Assembly: GCA_000437675.1 (NCBI GenBank) | Contig: FR901662.1 | Location: 1-8,302, forward strand | DNA from: Prevotella sp. CAG:891 | GTDB lineage: Bacteria > Bacteroidota > Bacteroidia > Bacteroidales > Bacteroidaceae | Length of the DNA stretch: 8,302 nucleotides | Direction: 5' to 3' | In this document: positions 5,141-8,302 of the stretch, in pieces | Numbering within the stretch: position 1 is the stretch's first letter | How the letters are laid out: each line of letters starts with the position of its first letter | Notes under the pieces: generated by a model | Databases searched by the model: none | Seen by the model: only the letters and a program-made list of their open reading frames with translations | What the model was told of the DNA's origin: nothing | Program-made: the position numbers and the translations under genes

Positions 5141-6532
5141 TTGGCTCAAAAAAATAAAACTGCCTACGTGTGCGCCGAATGCGGATACGACTCACCCAAA
5201 TGGGTGGGCAAATGTCCAGGATGCGGACGGTGGAACACGATGAAGGAATTTACCATACAGCCCGAATCGGCAGCAACGGCAGGCACGTTGCGCGCCCGTC
5301 AGGCATTGCCTAAAGGAGCGTTGCAGGGCGCACAGCCCGTCAGACTCTCTGAAGTGTCGGCCGCCGAAGAACCCCGTGTGCTCACACCCGACCACGAACT
5401 GAACCGCGTGTTGGGCGGAGGCATTGTGCCCGGCTCGCTGGTGCTTATTGGCGGAGAACCGGGCATCGGCAAATCGACCCTGTTGCTGCAAACTGTGCTG
5501 CAAATGCCCCAACGGCGCATTTTGTATGTCAGCGGCGAAGAAAGCGAAAAACAAATCAAATTGCGCGCCGACCGCATTCATCATGCCGAAAACGACGTGA
5601 TGCTGCTATGCGAAACGCAGCTCGACCAAGTGTTTCGCCACATACGCGAAGTGACCCCCGATTTGGTGGTAATCGACTCCATACAAACCATTTCGATTGA
5701 AAGTATCGACTCCTCGCCCGGTTCTATCACCCAAATTCGCGAATGCGCTGCCGCTTTGCTCAAATTTGCCAAAACGAGCAACACCCCCGTAGTGCTCGTG
5801 GGTCACATCACCAAAGAAGGAGCCATTGCCGGTCCTAAGGTGTTGGAACACATTGTCGACACCGTTTTGCAGTTCGAAGGCGACCGCCACTACATGTACC
5901 GCATTTTGCGCAGCATCAAGAACCGTTTTGGTTCAACCTCCGAACTCGGCATTTACGAAATGCAGAGCGATGGTTTGCGCCCGGTAGACAATCCCTCGGA
6001 ACTGCTCCTCACCCAAGGCAACGAGGAACTGAGCGGCGTGGCCATTTCGGCCGCCATCGAAGGGGTACGACCATTTTTAATCGAAACGCAGGCCCTGGTG
6101 TCGACCGCCGCTTACGGCACCCCGCAACGCTCGGCCACCGGTTTCGACCTTCGCCGCCTGAACATGCTGCTGGCCGTGCTCGAAAAGCGCGTAGGTTTTA
6201 AACTGGCGCAGAAAGACGTGTTTCTGAATATAGCCGGCGGCATTCGCGTCACCGACCCCGCCATTGACCTTTCGGTCATAGCCTCAGTGCTTTCGAGCAA
6301 TGTCGACACGCCCATCAGCCGCAACATCTGTATGGCCGGCGAAGTGGGTTTGAGCGGCGAGATTCGTCCGGTTACGCGCATCAGTCAGCGCATCAGCGAA
6401 GCCGCCAAACTGGGTTTTGCTCAAATGATTGTGCCCGAAGGCAATATGAAAGGCCTCGACGTGCAAGGCCTGACCATCGAACTGATACCCGTGGCCCGCG
6501 TCGAACAAGCCTTGCGTGAATTGTTTGGTTAA
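5141..6532 (+). CDS. radA: DNA repair protein RadA (Sms)
   Basis: RadA is a hexameric RecA-like ATPase that helps process recombination intermediates and extend branch migration on DNA with RecA. All family parts are present in the 463 residues, a normal length. The N-terminal zinc finger has C11, C14, C25 and C28. Walker A is GGEPGIGKST (104-113) and Walker B is LVVIDS (175-180). The RadA-specific KNRFG motif is at 260-264, and a Lon-protease-like C-terminal domain spans about 285-463 (FLNIAGGIRVTDPAIDLSVI at 361-380, GEVGLSGEIRPV at 400-411). The start is TTG at 5141. The protein then begins MAQKNKTAYVCAECGYDSPKW, the usual RadA N-terminus, while the first in-frame ATG (residue 34) would lose the zinc finger. 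No clear Shine-Dalgarno sequence or promoter is visible in the 77-bp gap after the merR-like gene. Confidence 0.97.
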   Translation: MAQKNKTAYVCAECGYDSPKWVGKCPGCGRWNTMKEFTIQPESAATAGTLRARQALPKGALQGAQPVRLSEVSAAEEPRVLTPDHELNRVLGGGIVPGSLVLIGGEPGIGKSTLLLQTVLQMPQRRILYVSGEESEKQIKLRADRIHHAENDVMLLCETQLDQVFRHIREVTPDLVVIDSIQTISIESIDSSPGSITQIRECAAALLKFAKTSNTPVVLVGHITKEGAIAGPKVLEHIVDTVLQFEGDRHYMYRILRSIKNRFGSTSELGIYEMQSDGLRPVDNPSELLLTQGNEELSGVAISAAIEGVRPFLIETQALVSTAAYGTPQRSATGFDLRRLNMLLAVLEKRVGFKLAQKDVFLNIAGGIRVTDPAIDLSVIASVLSSNVDTPISRNICMAGEVGLSGEIRPVTRISQRISEAAKLGFAQMIVPEGNMKGLDVQGLTIELIPVARVEQALRELFG

Positions 6533-6601
6533 GGTAAATCCCCATTTTTCATCTCTCATCTCTTTTTTTTCACCCTCCTGTATTTACACATTACTTTAAA
6601 T

Positions 6602-8227
6602 ATGCTCAAGCAACTCAACCTGCGCGTTGCGCCCAATATTGCAGCCGACGAACGCCTGCTTACGCGATATGCTGCCGGCGAAATGGGAGCCGATGCACGC
6701 ACCATCAAGGCCATTCGCATTCGCCGTCGCAGCATCGATGCCCGTCAGCGCAATATCTACCTAAACCTCAGCCTCGACGTCTATATCAATGAATATCCGC
6801 CGAAGCTCGATTTCGAACCCATACATTATCCCGATGTCAGCCATCAGCCCCGTGTCATTGTGGTAGGTGCCGGTCCCGGTGGACTCTTTGCCGCGCTCCG
6901 CCTCATTGAGTTGGGTTTGCGCCCCATTGTGTTGGAACGCGGAAAGGACGTACACGAACGCCGTAAGGACATCGCCCTTATTTCGCGCCAGCATCAGGTA
7001 AATCCCGAAAGCAACTACTCGTTTGGCGAAGGCGGTGCCGGAGCTTATTCCGACGGAAAGCTCTATACCCGTTCGAAGAAGCGCGGCAATGTTGAGAAAA
7101 TCCTCCGCGTGTTCTGTCAGTTTGGTGCGTCGACCGACATTCTCGTCGATGCCCATCCGCACATTGGCACCGACCGTTTGCCCCGCATCATCGAAGGCAT
7201 GCGCCGGCAAATCATCGAAAGCGGGGGAGAGGTGCGATTCGGTACGCGTGTCGACCGCATTGTCACCGAGAACCAGGCGGTGCGCGGAGTGGAGTGTCAA
7301 ACGGGCGAAACCTTCAACGGCCCCGTCATTCTGGCCACAGGTCATTCAGCCCGCGATGTGTACCGCAATCTTCACCGCGAAGGCATAGCCATTGAAGCCA
7401 AAGGCATAGCCGTCGGTGTGCGATTAGAACATCCTGCTACGATGATCGACTGCATTCAGTATCACAACCGCAACGGCCGCGGCAAATACCTGCCTGCTGC
7501 CGAGTACAGCTATGTGACGCAATGCGGTGGTCGCGGTGTGTACAGTTTCTGTATGTGTCCCGGTGGCATTGTGGTGCCGGCAGCCAGTGGCAAGCAGCAA
7601 ATTGTGGTCAACGGCATGAGCCCTTCGCTGCGCAATTCGGCCTGGAGTAATTCGGGCATGGTTGTGGAAACGCGTATCGAGGACTTAGACGGCGAATTGA
7701 ATCCCTTTATGCGCGAAGCCCTTGCCGATGCCGACTTCGCTGCCACGCATACCGATTATGACGATGCCGATAATCCCCTGCGCATGATGTATTTTCAGGA
7801 AGCACTTGAAAAGGCCTGCTGGCAGCAGGGCAACCGCAGCCAAACAGCTCCGGCGCAGCGCATGGCCGACTTTGTGAACCGCCGGTTGAGTTACGATTTG
7901 CCCAAGTCGAGTTATTCGCCGGGTTTGGTTTCGTCGCCGCTTCACTTTTGGATGCCGCAGTTCATCACCACGCGCCTGGCCGAAGGTTTCAAGGCCTTTG
8001 GGCGCAAGAGTCATGGTTTCCTGACGAACGAAGCTGTGATGATTGCCGCCGAAACGCGTACTTCGGCACCCGTTCGCATTGTGCGCGACAGCGAAACGCT
8101 TTGCCACACGCAGGTGAGCGGCCTTTACCCTTGCGGCGAAGGTGCCGGTTATGCCGGTGGTATTGTCAGTGCCGCCATCGATGGTGAACGCTGTGCCGAG
8201 CAGTGTGCTAAAATGCTGGGTGTATAA
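6602..8227 (+). CDS. Uncharacterised FAD-dependent dehydrogenase (COG2509-like)
   Basis: This predicted cytoplasmic flavoprotein has 541 residues. Residues 1-80 form a small N-terminal domain typical of the family. Residues 84-113 are an FAD-binding Rossmann fold, RVIVVGAGPGG then the acidic end VLERG (E112). GEGGAGAYSDGKLYTR (142-157), the second nucleotide-binding signature VILATGHSARD (242-252) and the C-terminal FAD motif GLYPCGEGAGYAGGIVSAAIDG (507-528) follow. The resemblance is to the COG2509 family of FAD-dependent dehydrogenases, whose substrate is, as far as I know, not established. It contains a CxC pair in YSFCMCPGG (C317, C319) and a further Cys in PCGEGAG (C511); these could be redox-active, which is inference. 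It starts 69 bp after radA in the same direction. The gap is pyrimidine-rich with no Shine-Dalgarno sequence, so it may be co-transcribed with radA. No partner enzyme nearby reveals a pathway. Confidence 0.88.
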   Translation: MLKQLNLRVAPNIAADERLLTRYAAGEMGADARTIKAIRIRRRSIDARQRNIYLNLSLDVYINEYPPKLDFEPIHYPDVSHQPRVIVVGAGPGGLFAALRLIELGLRPIVLERGKDVHERRKDIALISRQHQVNPESNYSFGEGGAGAYSDGKLYTRSKKRGNVEKILRVFCQFGASTDILVDAHPHIGTDRLPRIIEGMRRQIIESGGEVRFGTRVDRIVTENQAVRGVECQTGETFNGPVILATGHSARDVYRNLHREGIAIEAKGIAVGVRLEHPATMIDCIQYHNRNGRGKYLPAAEYSYVTQCGGRGVYSFCMCPGGIVVPAASGKQQIVVNGMSPSLRNSAWSNSGMVVETRIEDLDGELNPFMREALADADFAATHTDYDDADNPLRMMYFQEALEKACWQQGNRSQTAPAQRMADFVNRRLSYDLPKSSYSPGLVSSPLHFWMPQFITTRLAEGFKAFGRKSHGFLTNEAVMIAAETRTSAPVRIVRDSETLCHTQVSGLYPCGEGAGYAGGIVSAAIDGERCAEQCAKMLGV

Positions 8228-8302
8228 GGTAAAATCTGGGCTACTCTGAATTAGTTTCGCGCTTGTTCCGCACGCAGTGGCCTTAAGAATAAAGCGGGAA
8301 TT
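8228..8302. other. Downstream end of window, no feature seen
   Basis: These 75 bases after the FAD dehydrogenase stop begin GGTAAAATC. I find no hairpin terminator, promoter pattern or start of a gene that can be supported before the window ends. Confidence 0.5.

Noticed and set aside
427..8227. A new defence, mobile or biosynthetic system across the window
   Set aside because: Every large gene belongs to a recognised family of ordinary housekeeping, transport or regulatory type, on mixed strands and with separate promoters; no transposase, integrase, att repeat or effector was seen.

Overview
The window reads as an ordinary chromosomal segment from a member of the Bacteroidota, most likely order Bacteroidales (a Prevotella- or Bacteroides-like organism). 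The main evidence is the promoter style. Several genes are preceded by the Bacteroidota sigma factor pattern, a TTTG -33 element, then 19-20 bp, then a TAnnTTTG -7 box. Most start codons lack a strong Shine-Dalgarno sequence, intergenic DNA is AT-rich against GC-richer genes, and the proteins (a MerR-like regulator, RadA, MenA and a two-Rossmann FAD dehydrogenase) resemble Bacteroidales proteins. Genus and species cannot be fixed from the sequence alone.

Left part (1-1791): a truncated tRNA-Phe(GAA) on the minus strand with its promoter. A 373-bp spacer follows, containing a possible short leader or small transcript. Then come an AraC-family regulator with an Ala/Glu-rich tail and a complete tRNA-Lys(TTT) with promoter and terminator. 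The two tRNA promoters are clearly related in sequence.

Middle part (1792-4718): menA, for menaquinone biosynthesis, faces a MATE-family efflux transporter. A strong hairpin with a 16-bp perfect outer stem, able to terminate from both sides, separates them. The MATE gene diverges from the next block across a 319-bp spacer that carries a duplicated promoter segment; one copy has an intact -7 box and the other a degraded one.

Right part (4719-8302): three co-directional genes. These are a small MerR-like DNA-binding protein, radA (recombination and repair ATPase, apparently starting at TTG), and a large uncharacterised FAD-dependent dehydrogenase. The gaps of 77 and 69 bp contain no convincing terminator or promoter, so co-transcription is possible but not shown. 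Functionally the genes are mixed housekeeping and regulation (translation, quinone synthesis, efflux, recombination repair, redox); they do not form one evident pathway. I see no transposase, CRISPR array, phage gene or defence island, and no convincing new multi-gene system. The points most worth checking are regulatory: the possible leader RNA before the araC-type gene, the duplicated merR promoter, the shared tRNA promoter blocks, and the over-represented TAAGGTA heptamer.
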